The position numbers and the translations under genes are program-made. A model generated the notes under the pieces. It made no database searches, had not been told where the DNA came from, and worked only from the letters and a program-made list of their open reading frames with translations. 17,178 bases of DNA, taken from NCBI GenBank assembly GCA_002435985.1, contig DIXD01000055.1:1368-18545 (forward strand). The letters run 5' to 3'. Of this stretch, positions 1 to 6,376 are shown one piece after another; within the stretch, counting starts at the first letter, position 1, and every line of letters starts with the position of its first letter. Source of the DNA: Spirochaetaceae bacterium UBA6089 (lineage in GTDB: Bacteria > Spirochaetota > Spirochaetia > Treponematales > Rectinemataceae).

Positions 1-225
1 ATCGAGATGAGCAGGGTGGGGGAGAAAAAACTTATCAAGACCTACTCCCGCACATCGACCATCATTCCTGAAATGGTCGGCCAGACAATCTCAGTATATA
101 ACGGCAAGACGTGGATACCTGTCTATGTGACGGAGAACCTCGTTGGCCACAAGCTCGGCGAATTCGCCGCCACCCGTGTCTTCCGTGGGCACGCCGGGAG
201 CGACAAGAAGGCCGAGAAGAAGTAG
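1..225 (+). CDS. rpsS: 30S ribosomal protein S19, 5'-truncated by the window edge
   Basis: S19 sits in the head of the small subunit, forms a complex with S13 and binds 16S rRNA near the A site. The frame is open from base 1, and the visible 74 residues carry the family core: IKTYSRTSTIIPEMVG, then IPVYVTENLVGHKLGEFA, and the near-terminal T-R-x-FRGH. Full-length S19 is about 90 residues, so roughly the first 20 are missing; the ATG at base 7 is internal and is not the start. The last dozen residues are lysine-rich, as is usual. rplV follows 10 nt after the stop, and rplB would be expected just upstream. Identification is secure; only the 5' end is unknown. Confidence 0.97.
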   Translation: MEMSRVGEKKLIKTYSRTSTIIPEMVGQTISVYNGKTWIPVYVTENLVGHKLGEFAATRVFRGHAGSDKKAEKK

Positions 226-235
226 GGGTGCTGAA

Positions 236-604
236 ATGGCGAATACAAAAACTGGCTATAGAGCCACATCGAAATGGCTGATCGCTTCGCCTTTCAAGGT
301 GCGCCCGGTCGCCGATCTCGTTCGCGCCAAGCCATACGTCGAAGCCATGGCCATTCTCGACAATATGCCACATAAGGGCGCAAAGCTGATCCGCAAGGTG
401 GTCTCCTCCGCAGCTGCAAATGCTCTGAACAAGAACCGCAAGCTCGGCGAAGACATGCTCTACATCAAGGAGCTGCGCATCGATGAGGGCCCGAGGCTTA
501 AGAGGGTCTGGTTTCGTGCCCGTGGGAGGGCTGATATGCAGTTGAGACGTATGTGCCACATCTCGTGTATCGTCGACGAAATCGGCAAGAAGACGGAGGC
601 GTAA
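236..604 (+). CDS. rplV: 50S ribosomal protein L22
   Basis: L22 is a 23S rRNA-binding protein whose extended beta-hairpin lines the nascent peptide exit tunnel. The 122-residue product has the helical N-terminal half (KVRPVADLVRAKPYVEA, about residues 21-37) and the hairpin region GPRLKRVWFRARGRAD at 85-100, where macrolide-resistance changes fall in other species. The ATG at 236 is chosen because M-A-N-T-K-T-G-Y-R-A is a normal L22 beginning and a GGGGTG stretch lies just upstream. The same frame is open back to 143, but those extra codons overlap rpsS and encode an unrelated proline/arginine-rich segment. rpsC begins 1 nt after the stop, so the two are probably translationally coupled. Confidence 0.97.
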   Translation: MANTKTGYRATSKWLIASPFKVRPVADLVRAKPYVEAMAILDNMPHKGAKLIRKVVSSAAANALNKNRKLGEDMLYIKELRIDEGPRLKRVWFRARGRADMQLRRMCHISCIVDEIGKKTEA

Positions 605-605
605 G

Positions 606-1439
606 GTGGGTCAGAAAGTAAATCCGATCGGATTGAGAATCGGCATCAACAAAGACTGGAGTTCGCACTGGTATGTCGAACCCCGTGAGTATGCGAAAAC
701 CCTTCACGAAGATCTTGCGATCCGTCGTCGTCTTCTTGAGCTTCCGGAGACCAAGGGAGCAGATATCTCGGAGATCGAGATCATCCGCCATCCACAGCGC
801 GTCACCATCGTGATCCACAGTGCACGCCCGGGTGTCCTTATTGGAACCAAAGGGGCGAATATCGACAAGATCGGCGCAGAAATTCAGAAGATCACGCAGA
901 AAAAACTGCAGATCAAGATTAAAGAGATCAAGAAAGTCGATACCAATGCGCAGATTGTCGCTCAGAATATTGCCCGTCAGCTCGAAAATCGGCAGTCGTT
1001 CCGTAGGGCTATGAAATCCGCAATACAGAATGCGTTGAAGGCAGGGGCGCAGGGCTGCAAGGTCAGGCTTTCCGGCCGTCTCGGCGGCGCCGACATGTCC
1101 CGCACCGAAGAGCATAAGGATGGCAGAATTCCTCTGCATACCCTCCGTGCCGATATCGACTATGGTTTTGCGGAGGCAGACACCACCTTCGGAAAGATTG
1201 GTGTGAAGGTTTGGATTTACCAGGGTATGGTATATGCCCAGGATAAGAATGAAGATGCCGGCCAGCTCGCGAAGAGATCGCGGCGAGAGAGCTCAGGCGA
1301 GGCTCGCGGAGAGCGCAGGGGGAGTGGTCAAGAACGGCGTGAGCACCATGAGCGCGGAGAGCGCCCCGAACGAGGCGAGCGCAAACCCAGCAGCCCTAGA
1401 CCTGAGGCGGACCGAGTGGAAGGTGAGGCAAGGAGCTAA
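606..1439 (+). CDS. rpsC: 30S ribosomal protein S3 with a long charged C-terminal tail
   Basis: S3 lies at the mRNA entry of the small subunit and contributes to the ribosomal helicase. Start is GTG at 606 (G-Q-K-V-N-P-I-G-L-R, the invariant S3 opening). A KH type II domain with the GTKG loop at residues 80-83 is followed by the C-terminal domain, with LSGRLGGADMSR at 155-166 and a conserved end near KVWIYQG at 201-207. The protein is 277 residues, about 45 more than E. coli S3. The excess, from about residue 214, is a hydrophilic Arg/Glu/Gly-rich tail with repeated G-E-R units and is probably disordered. The tail codes in the same frame with no frameshift, and its stop overlaps the ribosome binding region of rplP. 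Function is secure; the role of the tail is unknown. Confidence 0.97.
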   Translation: MGQKVNPIGLRIGINKDWSSHWYVEPREYAKTLHEDLAIRRRLLELPETKGADISEIEIIRHPQRVTIVIHSARPGVLIGTKGANIDKIGAEIQKITQKKLQIKIKEIKKVDTNAQIVAQNIARQLENRQSFRRAMKSAIQNALKAGAQGCKVRLSGRLGGADMSRTEEHKDGRIPLHTLRADIDYGFAEADTTFGKIGVKVWIYQGMVYAQDKNEDAGQLAKRSRRESSGEARGERRGSGQERREHHERGERPERGERKPSSPRPEADRVEGEARS

Positions 1440-1442
1440 TCT

Positions 1443-1859
1443 ATGCTGTTACCGAAGAGAGTTAAACACAGAAAGCAGCAGCGCGGTCGAATCCACGGAG
1501 AGGCGCATTCGGGCAATACCATCGCGTTCGGCGACTATGGCCTTGTGAGCATGGAGCCGCACTGGATTACGAACCGTCAGATCGAAGCTGCCCGTATCGC
1601 GCTCAATCGCTACATCAAGCGTGGCGGCAAAATGTGGATCCGTATTTTCCCGGACAAACCGTATTCCAAGAAGCCGGCTGAGACGCGCATGGGCCGTGGT
1701 AAGCCGGGTCCGGAATATTGGGTTGCGGTGGTCAAGCCCGGCACGGTGCTGTTCGAGCTTTCCGGCGTCGAGCCGAAAGTGGCAGAAGAGGCTATGCGCC
1801 TTGCCGGCTCTAAGCTTCCAGTGAAGACCAAATTCGCGATGCGTACGGAAACGGAGTGA
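1443..1859 (+). CDS. rplP: 50S ribosomal protein L16
   Basis: L16 contacts the A-site tRNA elbow and helps to shape the peptidyl transferase centre. The 138-residue product matches the family in length and begins M-L-L-P-K-R-V-K-H-R-K. Conserved blocks seen include GDYGLVSMEP near residue 35, ARIALNRYIKRGGK, and RMGRGKPGPEYWVA near residue 82; the arginine of R-M-G-[KR]-G-K is the one hydroxylated in E. coli. AGGAG at 1431-1435 lies 7 nt before the ATG, inside the end of rpsC. The last base of its stop is 5 nt before the rpmC start, so expression of the two is tightly linked. Confidence 0.97.
   Translation: MLLPKRVKHRKQQRGRIHGEAHSGNTIAFGDYGLVSMEPHWITNRQIEAARIALNRYIKRGGKMWIRIFPDKPYSKKPAETRMGRGKPGPEYWVAVVKPGTVLFELSGVEPKVAEEAMRLAGSKLPVKTKFAMRTETE
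1853..1856 (+). promoter_or_regulatory. Shine-Dalgarno GGAG that fixes the rpmC start
   Basis: GGAG lies 8 nt before the ATG at 1865. An in-frame GTG at 1856 would also extend the reading frame, but it overlaps this site and the rplP stop codon, so the ATG is preferred. Confidence 0.6.
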
Positions 1860-1864
1860 TCGCC

Positions 1865-2071
1865 ATGAAAAATTCCTTCAAAGATTTGAAGCTGGATGAA
1901 TTGCTTGTCAAGCGCAGCGAACTGAGAAAGAAATATTTTGATCTTCGGTTCCAGATGGTGGTTGGGCATGTCGAGAATCCTCTCGAAAAGAGAAATCTTC
2001 GCCGTCAAATCGCACGAATCGAAACGAGGATCGCCGAGGCCCAGCGCAGCGGCGCCACGAAGAAGGCATAA
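1865..2071 (+). CDS. rpmC: 50S ribosomal protein L29
   Basis: L29 is a small two-helix protein near the tunnel exit that, with L23, helps to form the docking site for SRP and trigger factor. The 68-residue product starts M-K-N-S-F-K-D-L. It has the family signature ELRKKYFDLRFQ (about residues 19-30) and the second helix ending in NLRRQIARIETRIAE. The start is the ATG at 1865 because of the well-placed GGAG upstream and because L29 proteins commonly begin in this way. It lies between rplP and rpsQ, as in almost all bacteria. The lysine-rich end is ordinary. Confidence 0.95.
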   Translation: MKNSFKDLKLDELLVKRSELRKKYFDLRFQMVVGHVENPLEKRNLRRQIARIETRIAEAQRSGATKKA

Positions 2072-2077
2072 TTCTTC

Positions 2078-2082
2078 AGGAG
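2078..2082 (+). promoter_or_regulatory. Shine-Dalgarno AGGAG supporting a GTG start for rpsQ
   Basis: AGGAG lies 7 nt upstream of the GTG at 2090. A nearby ATG at 2083 is out of frame, and the next in-frame ATG at 2111 has no comparable site, so the GTG is the best start. Confidence 0.6.
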
Positions 2083-2089
2083 ATGGAAG

Positions 2090-2362
2090 GTGGATACGAA
2101 TATCCAGAAAATGACTGAGGGCAAGCTTGTTCTTCAAGGCATCGTAGTCTCGGACAAGAATGACAAGACTATTGTTGTCGAAATCATTATGCGCAAGCTG
2201 AATCCCCTCTACAAAAAGTATGTCAATAGGACGAAGCGTGTAAAAGCCCACGACGAGCACAATGAAGCGCATGTCGGCGATACCGTTTCCGTGGTCGAAT
2301 GTAGGCCCTTATCGCGAGAAAAACGATGGCGGCTTGTCGAAATCGTCGAGCGGGCGAAATAA
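2090..2362 (+). CDS. rpsQ: 30S ribosomal protein S17
   Basis: S17 is a primary 16S rRNA-binding protein with an OB fold. The 90-residue product has the typical core LQGIVVSDKNDKTIVVEI (about residues 15-32), KRVKAHDEHNEAHVGD in the middle, and the terminal strand RPLSREKRWRLVEIVE. It starts at a GTG (M-D-T-N-I-Q-K) supported by an AGGAG; the family tolerates variable N-termini, so the exact start is the least certain part. It sits 18 nt after rpmC and 16 nt before rplN, the conserved order at the junction of the S10 and spc blocks. Confidence 0.95.
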   Translation: MDTNIQKMTEGKLVLQGIVVSDKNDKTIVVEIIMRKLNPLYKKYVNRTKRVKAHDEHNEAHVGDTVSVVECRPLSREKRWRLVEIVERAK

Positions 2363-2378
2363 CGAGCGGGAGTAAGCT

Positions 2379-2747
2379 ATGATTCAGGTAGAAAGCATGC
2401 TGAATGTCGCCGACAACTCAGGTGCGAAGACCGTTCAGTGCATCAAGGTTCTCGGCGGCACGCGACGGAGATACGCAAGCGTGGGGGACATCATCGTCGT
2501 CGCGGTAAAGTCCGCACTTCCTAATTCGGCGATCAGAAAAGGGTCGGTGGAAAAAGCGGTCGTCGTGCGGACGCACAAGGAATACAAGCGGCCCGACGGC
2601 AGTTATATCAGGTTCGATGACAACGCATGCGTGATCATCGATGCGAACAAGAACCCGAAAGGCAAGCGCATCTTCGGGCCGGTAGCGCGCGAGTTGCGCG
2701 AGAAGGATTACATGAAAATCATCTCTCTCGCCCCCGAGGTCCTGTGA
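2379..2747 (+). CDS. rplN: 50S ribosomal protein L14
   Basis: L14 forms inter-subunit bridge B8 with L19 and is the binding surface for the silencing factor RsfS. The 122-residue product has the exact usual length and the family opening M-I-Q-x-E-S-x-L-x-V-A-D-N-S-G-A. The signature RRYASVGDIIVVAVKSALP follows near residues 32-50, then NPKGKRIFGPVARELRE near the end. GGGAG lies upstream of the ATG. It is the first gene of the classical spc block, and rplX begins 11 nt after it. Confidence 0.97.
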   Translation: MIQVESMLNVADNSGAKTVQCIKVLGGTRRRYASVGDIIVVAVKSALPNSAIRKGSVEKAVVVRTHKEYKRPDGSYIRFDDNACVIIDANKNPKGKRIFGPVARELREKDYMKIISLAPEVL

Positions 2748-2758
2748 GGAGTTTGAAT

Positions 2759-3079
2759 ATGGCGAATGTAAAATACAAACTTCGAAAAGAAGACCTTGTT
2801 CAGGTTATCGCAGGCAAGGACCGGGGCAAACAGGGTAAGATTCTCAAGATCGACCATGAGAAGGGTCGCGTGATCGTGTCGGGGATCAACATGGTGAAGA
2901 AGGCCATGAAGAAGAAATCCCAGACCGACCGGGGCGGTATTGTGGAAATCGAGGCGCCGCTTCACATTTCGAACGTGATGATCGTGTGCAAGAAGTGCAA
3001 CAAACCCGTCCGCGCCGGCTATAAGCTCATCGATGGCCAGAAAAAGAGAGTCTGCAGAAAATGCGGGGAGGTCCTCTGA
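2759..3079 (+). CDS. rplX: 50S ribosomal protein L24 with C-terminal zinc-ribbon cysteines
   Basis: L24 is an assembly-initiating 23S rRNA-binding protein. A KOW motif (about residues 13-40, VQVIAGKDRGKQGKIL) is followed by the conserved VSGINMVKKAMK and the GGIVEIEAPLHISNVM segment. The C-terminus carries two CxxC pairs, Cys77/Cys80 and Cys99/Cys102, a zinc-ribbon form known in some bacterial L24 proteins but absent from E. coli L24. The start is the ATG at 2759: GAGGAG precedes it and M-A-N-V-K-Y-K-L is a normal beginning. The frame is open back to 2627, but that part only overlaps rplN. The stop TGA overlaps the rplE ATG by one base. Product length is 106 residues. Confidence 0.96.
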   Translation: MANVKYKLRKEDLVQVIAGKDRGKQGKILKIDHEKGRVIVSGINMVKKAMKKKSQTDRGGIVEIEAPLHISNVMIVCKKCNKPVRAGYKLIDGQKKRVCRKCGEVL

Positions 3080-3639
3080 TGGCTCAGACGAAAGTATACA
3101 TTCCCCGGCTGAAAAAACTGTATCGTGAAAAAGTGTCCCCGGAGCTCTTCAGCGAGCTTGGGTATGCTTCCAAGATGCAGGTGCCCCGGCTGGTCAAGGT
3201 CATCGTATCGATGGGAGTCGGCGAGGCACGCGAGAACAAGAAGCTGCTCGATGCCGCGATAGGCGACATCGAAATCATCACCGGTCAACATGCGGTCAAG
3301 ACGAAGGCAAAGAAATCCATCGCGAACTTCAAGATTCGCAAAGGCCAGGAGATCGGTGCCCGCGTGACGCTCAGGGGAAACCAGATGTGGGAGTTCCTCG
3401 ACAGGCTCATGAATGTCGCGCTTCCGCGCGTCAAGGATTTTCGTGGCGTCAATCCGAACGGATTCGATGGTCATGGCAATTACACCCTTGGTCTTACCGA
3501 ACAGATCATTTTCCCGGAAATTGATTTCGACAAGATCGAGAAGGTTATGGGGCTCAGTGTCTCGATTGTAACGACAGCCGAGACTGACATGGAGGCGAAG
3601 AGCCTTCTTGCCAAACTGGGCATGCCCTTCAGGAAATAA
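3079..3639 (+). CDS. rplE: 50S ribosomal protein L5
   Basis: L5 binds 5S rRNA and contacts P-site tRNA and S13 across the subunit interface. The 186-residue product has the conserved KVIVSMGVGEARENKKLLDAA-type segment near residue 40. It also has ITGQHAVKTKAKKSIANFKIRKG, GARVTLRG, and the end region with NYTLGLTEQIIFPEID and a helix reaching the terminal GMPFRK. The ATG is shared with the rplX stop (TGATG), pointing to coupled translation. A longer in-frame start at 3061 lies wholly inside rplX and is not needed. rpsN follows after 11 nt. Confidence 0.97.
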   Translation: MAQTKVYIPRLKKLYREKVSPELFSELGYASKMQVPRLVKVIVSMGVGEARENKKLLDAAIGDIEIITGQHAVKTKAKKSIANFKIRKGQEIGARVTLRGNQMWEFLDRLMNVALPRVKDFRGVNPNGFDGHGNYTLGLTEQIIFPEIDFDKIEKVMGLSVSIVTTAETDMEAKSLLAKLGMPFRK

Positions 3640-3650
3640 GGAAGGCGTAC

Positions 3651-3836
3651 ATGGCTCGAAAAGCGATGATTCTAAAGGCGTTGAAGACGCCGAAATACAC
3701 GACTCGTCTGGTGCGTCGGTGCAAGATTTGCGGAAGATCTCGCGGCTATATGAGAAAATTCGATATGTGCCGCATTTGTTTTCGAAAGCTCGCTTCCGAA
3801 GGCAAATTACCGGGCGTGACGAAATCGAGCTGGTAG
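3651..3836 (+). CDS. rpsZ: 30S ribosomal protein S14, zinc-binding short (type Z) form
   Basis: S14 helps to assemble the 3' major domain (head) of the small subunit. At 61 residues this is the short type, with Cys24-x2-Cys27 and Cys40-x2-Cys43 as zinc ligands, and the family stretch around CKICGRSRGYMRKFDMCRICF ending in G-V-x-K-S-S-W. The roughly 100-residue cysteine-free form used in zinc limitation by some bacteria is not seen in this window. AAGGAAGG lies 7 nt before the ATG. It is placed between rplE and rpsH as expected; some annotations call this gene rpsN. Confidence 0.97.
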   Translation: MARKAMILKALKTPKYTTRLVRRCKICGRSRGYMRKFDMCRICFRKLASEGKLPGVTKSSW

Positions 3837-3845
3837 GAGGGTGCA

Positions 3846-4244
3846 ATGAGCGTATCTGATCCCATTGCGGACATGCTGACTAAAATCCGGAACGCAAATA
3901 TGGCCCGGCACGAGAAAGTCGACATCCCGACTTCCAAGCTCAAGCTTGAGATCGTGAAGATCCTCAAGACCGAGGGCTATATCAAGAATTTCAAGAAGAT
4001 TCAGACCGAGGGCCAGAATCTTATCCGCATTTTTCTCAAGTATGACGAGGAAAACAACCCCATCATTCATGGGCTGAGTAAGGTTTCCAAGCCGGGCCGG
4101 CGCGTCTATACCGGATACCGCGACATGCCGCGCATTCTCAATGGCTATGGAATCATGATCGTTTCGACCTCCGATGGCATCATCACGGGCAGGAAAGCCC
4201 TGGAGAAGCAGGTCGGCGGCGAACTCATCTGCACGGTCTGGTAA
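3846..4244 (+). CDS. rpsH: 30S ribosomal protein S8
   Basis: S8 is a primary 16S rRNA binder and, in E. coli, the autogenous repressor of the spc operon. The 132-residue product opens M-S-V-S-D-P-I-A-D-M-L-T-K-I-R-N-A. It keeps the middle helices (IVKILKTEGYIKNFK) and ends with the signature VSTSDGIITGRKALEKQVGG and G-E-L-I-C-T-V-W. TAGGAGGG lies just before the ATG. I saw no clear S8-type operator around the rplX-rplE junction, so I make no claim of autoregulation here. Confidence 0.97.
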   Translation: MSVSDPIADMLTKIRNANMARHEKVDIPTSKLKLEIVKILKTEGYIKNFKKIQTEGQNLIRIFLKYDEENNPIIHGLSKVSKPGRRVYTGYRDMPRILNGYGIMIVSTSDGIITGRKALEKQVGGELICTVW

Positions 4245-4258
4245 GGCGAGGTACATGT

Positions 4259-4801
4259 ATGTCGAGAATTGGAATGCGGCCTGTTGTGATCCCGCAGGGG
4301 GTAAAGCTGACTGTCGAACCGACAGTCTTCCATGTCGAGGGACCGAAAGGCAGGCTTTCTCAGGAATACCGCCCCGACGTTACGATTGCCGTCAAGGACG
4401 GTACTGCAGTCGTGGAGCGCAAGAATGATTCCAAGCAAGCGAGAGCATACCATGGGCTGTATCGCAGTTTGCTCAATAATATGGTCACTGGAGTGAGCCA
4501 GGGCTTTAAGCGAGTGCTTGTGGTGAGCGGTGTCGGGTATCGCGCCGAAGTACAAGGCAATCTTCTGGTGCTCAATATCGGATATTCGACCGATGTCGTT
4601 GCGGTGATTCCCGAAGGTCTCAAGGCTTCTGTCGAACAGAACGGACAGAGGATTGTCATCGAAGGCATCGATTATGCCAAGGTCGGCAAATTTGCCAGTG
4701 AAGTGCGGTCTCTCCGCGTACCCGAGCCCTACAAGGGTAAGGGTATCCGCTACGAAGAAGAGAAGATCCGCAGGAAAGTCGGCAAGACCGGCGTGAAGTG
4801 A
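4259..4801 (+). CDS. rplF: 50S ribosomal protein L6
   Basis: L6 lies at the base of the L7/L12 stalk near the sarcin-ricin loop and supports GTPase factor function. The 180-residue product opens M-S-R-I-G-M-R-P-V-x-I-P, a standard L6 start. It has two homologous alpha/beta lobes and ends with the signature PEPYKGKGIRYEEEKIRRKVGK. Two ATGs lie close together (4255 and 4259); only 4259 is in the L6 frame. The upstream AAGGCGAGG is an acceptable ribosome binding site. A small perfect inverted repeat, 4309-4327, lies in the early codons. Confidence 0.97.
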   Translation: MSRIGMRPVVIPQGVKLTVEPTVFHVEGPKGRLSQEYRPDVTIAVKDGTAVVERKNDSKQARAYHGLYRSLLNNMVTGVSQGFKRVLVVSGVGYRAEVQGNLLVLNIGYSTDVVAVIPEGLKASVEQNGQRIVIEGIDYAKVGKFASEVRSLRVPEPYKGKGIRYEEEKIRRKVGKTGVK

Positions 4802-4811
4802 GGCAGAGAGC

Positions 4812-5177
4812 ATGAGCGTAAGAGAACTATCAGATAAGATTCGCAGGCGCGAGAAACGCAGAGCCCATATTCGCAAGACCATGACGGGCACTGCGCAGAA
4901 GCCGCGTCTGTCCGTGTTCCGATCGAACCTCCACCTCTATGTGCAGGCGATTGACGACGAGGCGGGGTACACGCTTGCGAGTGTTTCGACGATGGAACAG
5001 CAATTCCGCAGCCTTCGGCCCACTGTCCAGACCGGGGCGACGATCGGTGAGGAACTCGGCAAACGGCTCCTGGAAAAAGGCATTACCCAGGTAGTGTTCG
5101 ATAGAAACGGCTACAAGTACCACGGTGTCGTGAAGGCGATCGCCGATGGTGCCAGAAAAGCCGGCATTACATTCTAG
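4812..5177 (+). CDS. rplR: 50S ribosomal protein L18
   Basis: L18 binds 5S rRNA with L5 and joins it to the large subunit. The 121-residue product has a basic N-terminal tail (KIRRREKRRAHIRKTM), then the conserved KPRLSVFRSNLHLYVQAIDD segment from about residue 30. It ends with the family motif VVFDRNGYKYHGVVKAIADGAR and G-I-T-F. The ATG at 4812 is 10 nt after the rplF stop, with GGCAGAGAG upstream. Length and order are ordinary, and rpsE follows after 9 nt. Confidence 0.97.
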   Translation: MSVRELSDKIRRREKRRAHIRKTMTGTAQKPRLSVFRSNLHLYVQAIDDEAGYTLASVSTMEQQFRSLRPTVQTGATIGEELGKRLLEKGITQVVFDRNGYKYHGVVKAIADGARKAGITF

Positions 5178-5186
5178 GGGGCTGTT

Positions 5187-5699
5187 GTGGAAAGAACGAG
5201 AAGAGAAGATTCTGGTGTGCAGGAAGGCTACATCGAAAAGCTGATTCAGTTGAACAGGACCGCCAAAGTCGTGAAAGGCGGCCGTAGGTTTTCTTTCTCC
5301 GCATTGACGGTCGTCGGTGACAAGCAAGGCCATGTCGGATTTGGTTTCGGCAAGGCGAACGACGTCACCGAGGCGATCCGCAAAAGTGTCGAGAAGGCGA
5401 AACGCGCGATGGTCACCGTGCCTCTGAAGAAAGGCACGCTGCCTCATGAGGTGACATGCAAATACAAGGCGACGACGGTCTATATCAAGCCGGCCTTCCC
5501 TGGTTCGGGAGTCATCGCCGGCGGTCCCGTGCGTGCCATCATGGAATGTGCAGGCTACGTCGATATCCTTTCTAAGTGCGTCGGCTCACGCACATCCGTA
5601 AACGTAGTAAGGGCCGTATTCTCCGGTCTTAGCCAGCTGCTCGATGCTCAGGAGGTGGCGAAAAACCGGGGTAAGACGCTCAAAGATATGTGGAGTTGA
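5187..5699 (+). CDS. rpsE: 30S ribosomal protein S5
   Basis: S5 lies at the mRNA entry site, affects decoding accuracy, and is where spectinomycin-resistance changes occur. The 170-residue product has the double-stranded RNA-binding-like N-terminal domain starting at about IQLNRTAKVVKGGRRFSFS, with the loop VGDKQGHVGFGFGKANDV. The C-terminal domain has GSGVIAGGPVRAIMECAGY and NVVRAVFSGL. The GTG at 5187 follows AGGGGG by a few bases and is the best start; the N-terminal dozen residues are not conserved in the family, so a slightly different start cannot be excluded. rpmD begins 2 nt after the stop. Confidence 0.96.
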   Translation: MERTRREDSGVQEGYIEKLIQLNRTAKVVKGGRRFSFSALTVVGDKQGHVGFGFGKANDVTEAIRKSVEKAKRAMVTVPLKKGTLPHEVTCKYKATTVYIKPAFPGSGVIAGGPVRAIMECAGYVDILSKCVGSRTSVNVVRAVFSGLSQLLDAQEVAKNRGKTLKDMWS

Positions 5700-5701
5700 T
5701 C

Positions 5702-5884
5702 ATGGCCAGAATTCAAATAACATTGGTTCGCAGCACCATCGGCCAGAAGCCGAAGGCGCGTGCGACGGTCCGCTGTCTGGGGCTGAGGAAAATCGGTTCG
5801 AGTACTATCCAGGAAGCAAGCCCGCAAATTCTTGGCATGGTGAATAGAGTGCGGCATCTGGTTGAAACCAAGGAGGTTGAGTGA
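5702..5884 (+). CDS. rpmD: 50S ribosomal protein L30
   Basis: L30 is a small large-subunit protein, absent from some bacterial lineages and present here. The 60-residue product has the family fold: M-A-R-I-Q-I-T-L-V-R-S, then IGQKPKARATVRCLGLRKIG with the typical G-L-R-K-I-G turn, and the helix MVNRVRHLVETKEV. The ATG at 5702 has GGAG 7 nt upstream, inside rpsE; an in-frame ATG 12 nt earlier would overlap rpsE and lacks a site. The stop shares one base with the rplO start. Confidence 0.95.
   Translation: MARIQITLVRSTIGQKPKARATVRCLGLRKIGSSTIQEASPQILGMVNRVRHLVETKEVE
5871..5876 (+). promoter_or_regulatory. Shine-Dalgarno AGGAGG that fixes the rplO start
   Basis: A strong AGGAGG lies 7 nt before the ATG at 5884 and only 4 nt before the competing in-frame GTG at 5881. 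Spacing therefore favours the ATG, which overlaps the rpmD stop as TGATG. Confidence 0.65.
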
Positions 5885-6357
5885 TGCCTGATTTCGATCT
5901 CCACGCCCCGGAAGGCGCGAACAAGAAAAAACACATCGTCGGCAGAGGTGATGCCTCGGGTTCGGGCGGAACGGCTGGTCGCGGCAACAAGGGGCAGCAG
6001 TCGCGTTCGGGCGGAAAGACCTATCCCGGCTTCGAAGGTGGACAGATGCCTCTCTACAGGCGCCTGCCTAGTCGCGGTTTTTCCAATCATCCCTTCCGTA
6101 AAGAATACCAGATCGTGAATCTCCGCGACATCGAAGGCAAATTTCAGGCCGGCGACACGGTCGACACCGTAGCCCTGTTCCAGAAAGGACTCGTGCGAAA
6201 GCCTGAATTGCCTGTCAAGGTCCTCGGCGAAGGTCAGATCAGCGTTGCGCTCACCTTGAGCGTCGATGCGGTCTCTTCCGGCGCAAAGGCAAAAATCGAA
6301 GCCGCTGGCGGCAAGGTGGAAGTGCCTGCTGCAATCGGCTCCTCGGCGGATAACTGA
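5884..6357 (+). CDS. rplO: 50S ribosomal protein L15
   Basis: L15 is a late-assembling 23S rRNA-binding protein with an extended glycine-rich N-terminus. The 157-residue product shows this: GRGDASGSGGTAGRGNKGQ near residues 20-38, then SGGKTYPGFEGGQMPLYRRL. The globular part follows, with the family end VKVLGEGQISVALTLSVDAVSSGAKAKIE divided over about 115-143, and G-G-K-V. Translation starts at the ATG overlapping the rpmD stop, set by a strong AGGAGG. secY begins 19 nt after the stop, the usual neighbour. Confidence 0.96.
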   Translation: MPDFDLHAPEGANKKKHIVGRGDASGSGGTAGRGNKGQQSRSGGKTYPGFEGGQMPLYRRLPSRGFSNHPFRKEYQIVNLRDIEGKFQAGDTVDTVALFQKGLVRKPELPVKVLGEGQISVALTLSVDAVSSGAKAKIEAAGGKVEVPAAIGSSADN

Positions 6358-6376
6358 GTAGTAAAGGCAGGAGCGA

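Noticed and set aside
143..235. An in-frame upstream extension of rplV.
   Set aside because: It overlaps rpsS in another frame and encodes sequence unlike any L22 N-terminus; the ATG at 236 fits the family.
3019..3846. A 275-codon minus-strand frame opposite rplE and rpsZ, and similar long antisense frames opposite rplO/secY (5713-6552) and rpsK/rpsD (8340-9161).
   Set aside because: They lie entirely against conserved ribosomal genes, have atypical composition, and are expected by chance in DNA with this codon bias.
3939..3950. A 12-bp palindrome CTCAAGCTTGAG in rpsH, considered as an operator.
   Set aside because: About four 12-bp palindromes are expected by chance in this length, and it lies within conserved S8 codons.
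4309..4327. A perfect inverted repeat, GACTGTCG and CGACAGTC around a 3-nt loop, early in rplF, considered as a regulatory hairpin.
   Set aside because: One or two such repeats are expected by chance in 17 kb, there is no T-run, and it encodes ordinary L6 residues.
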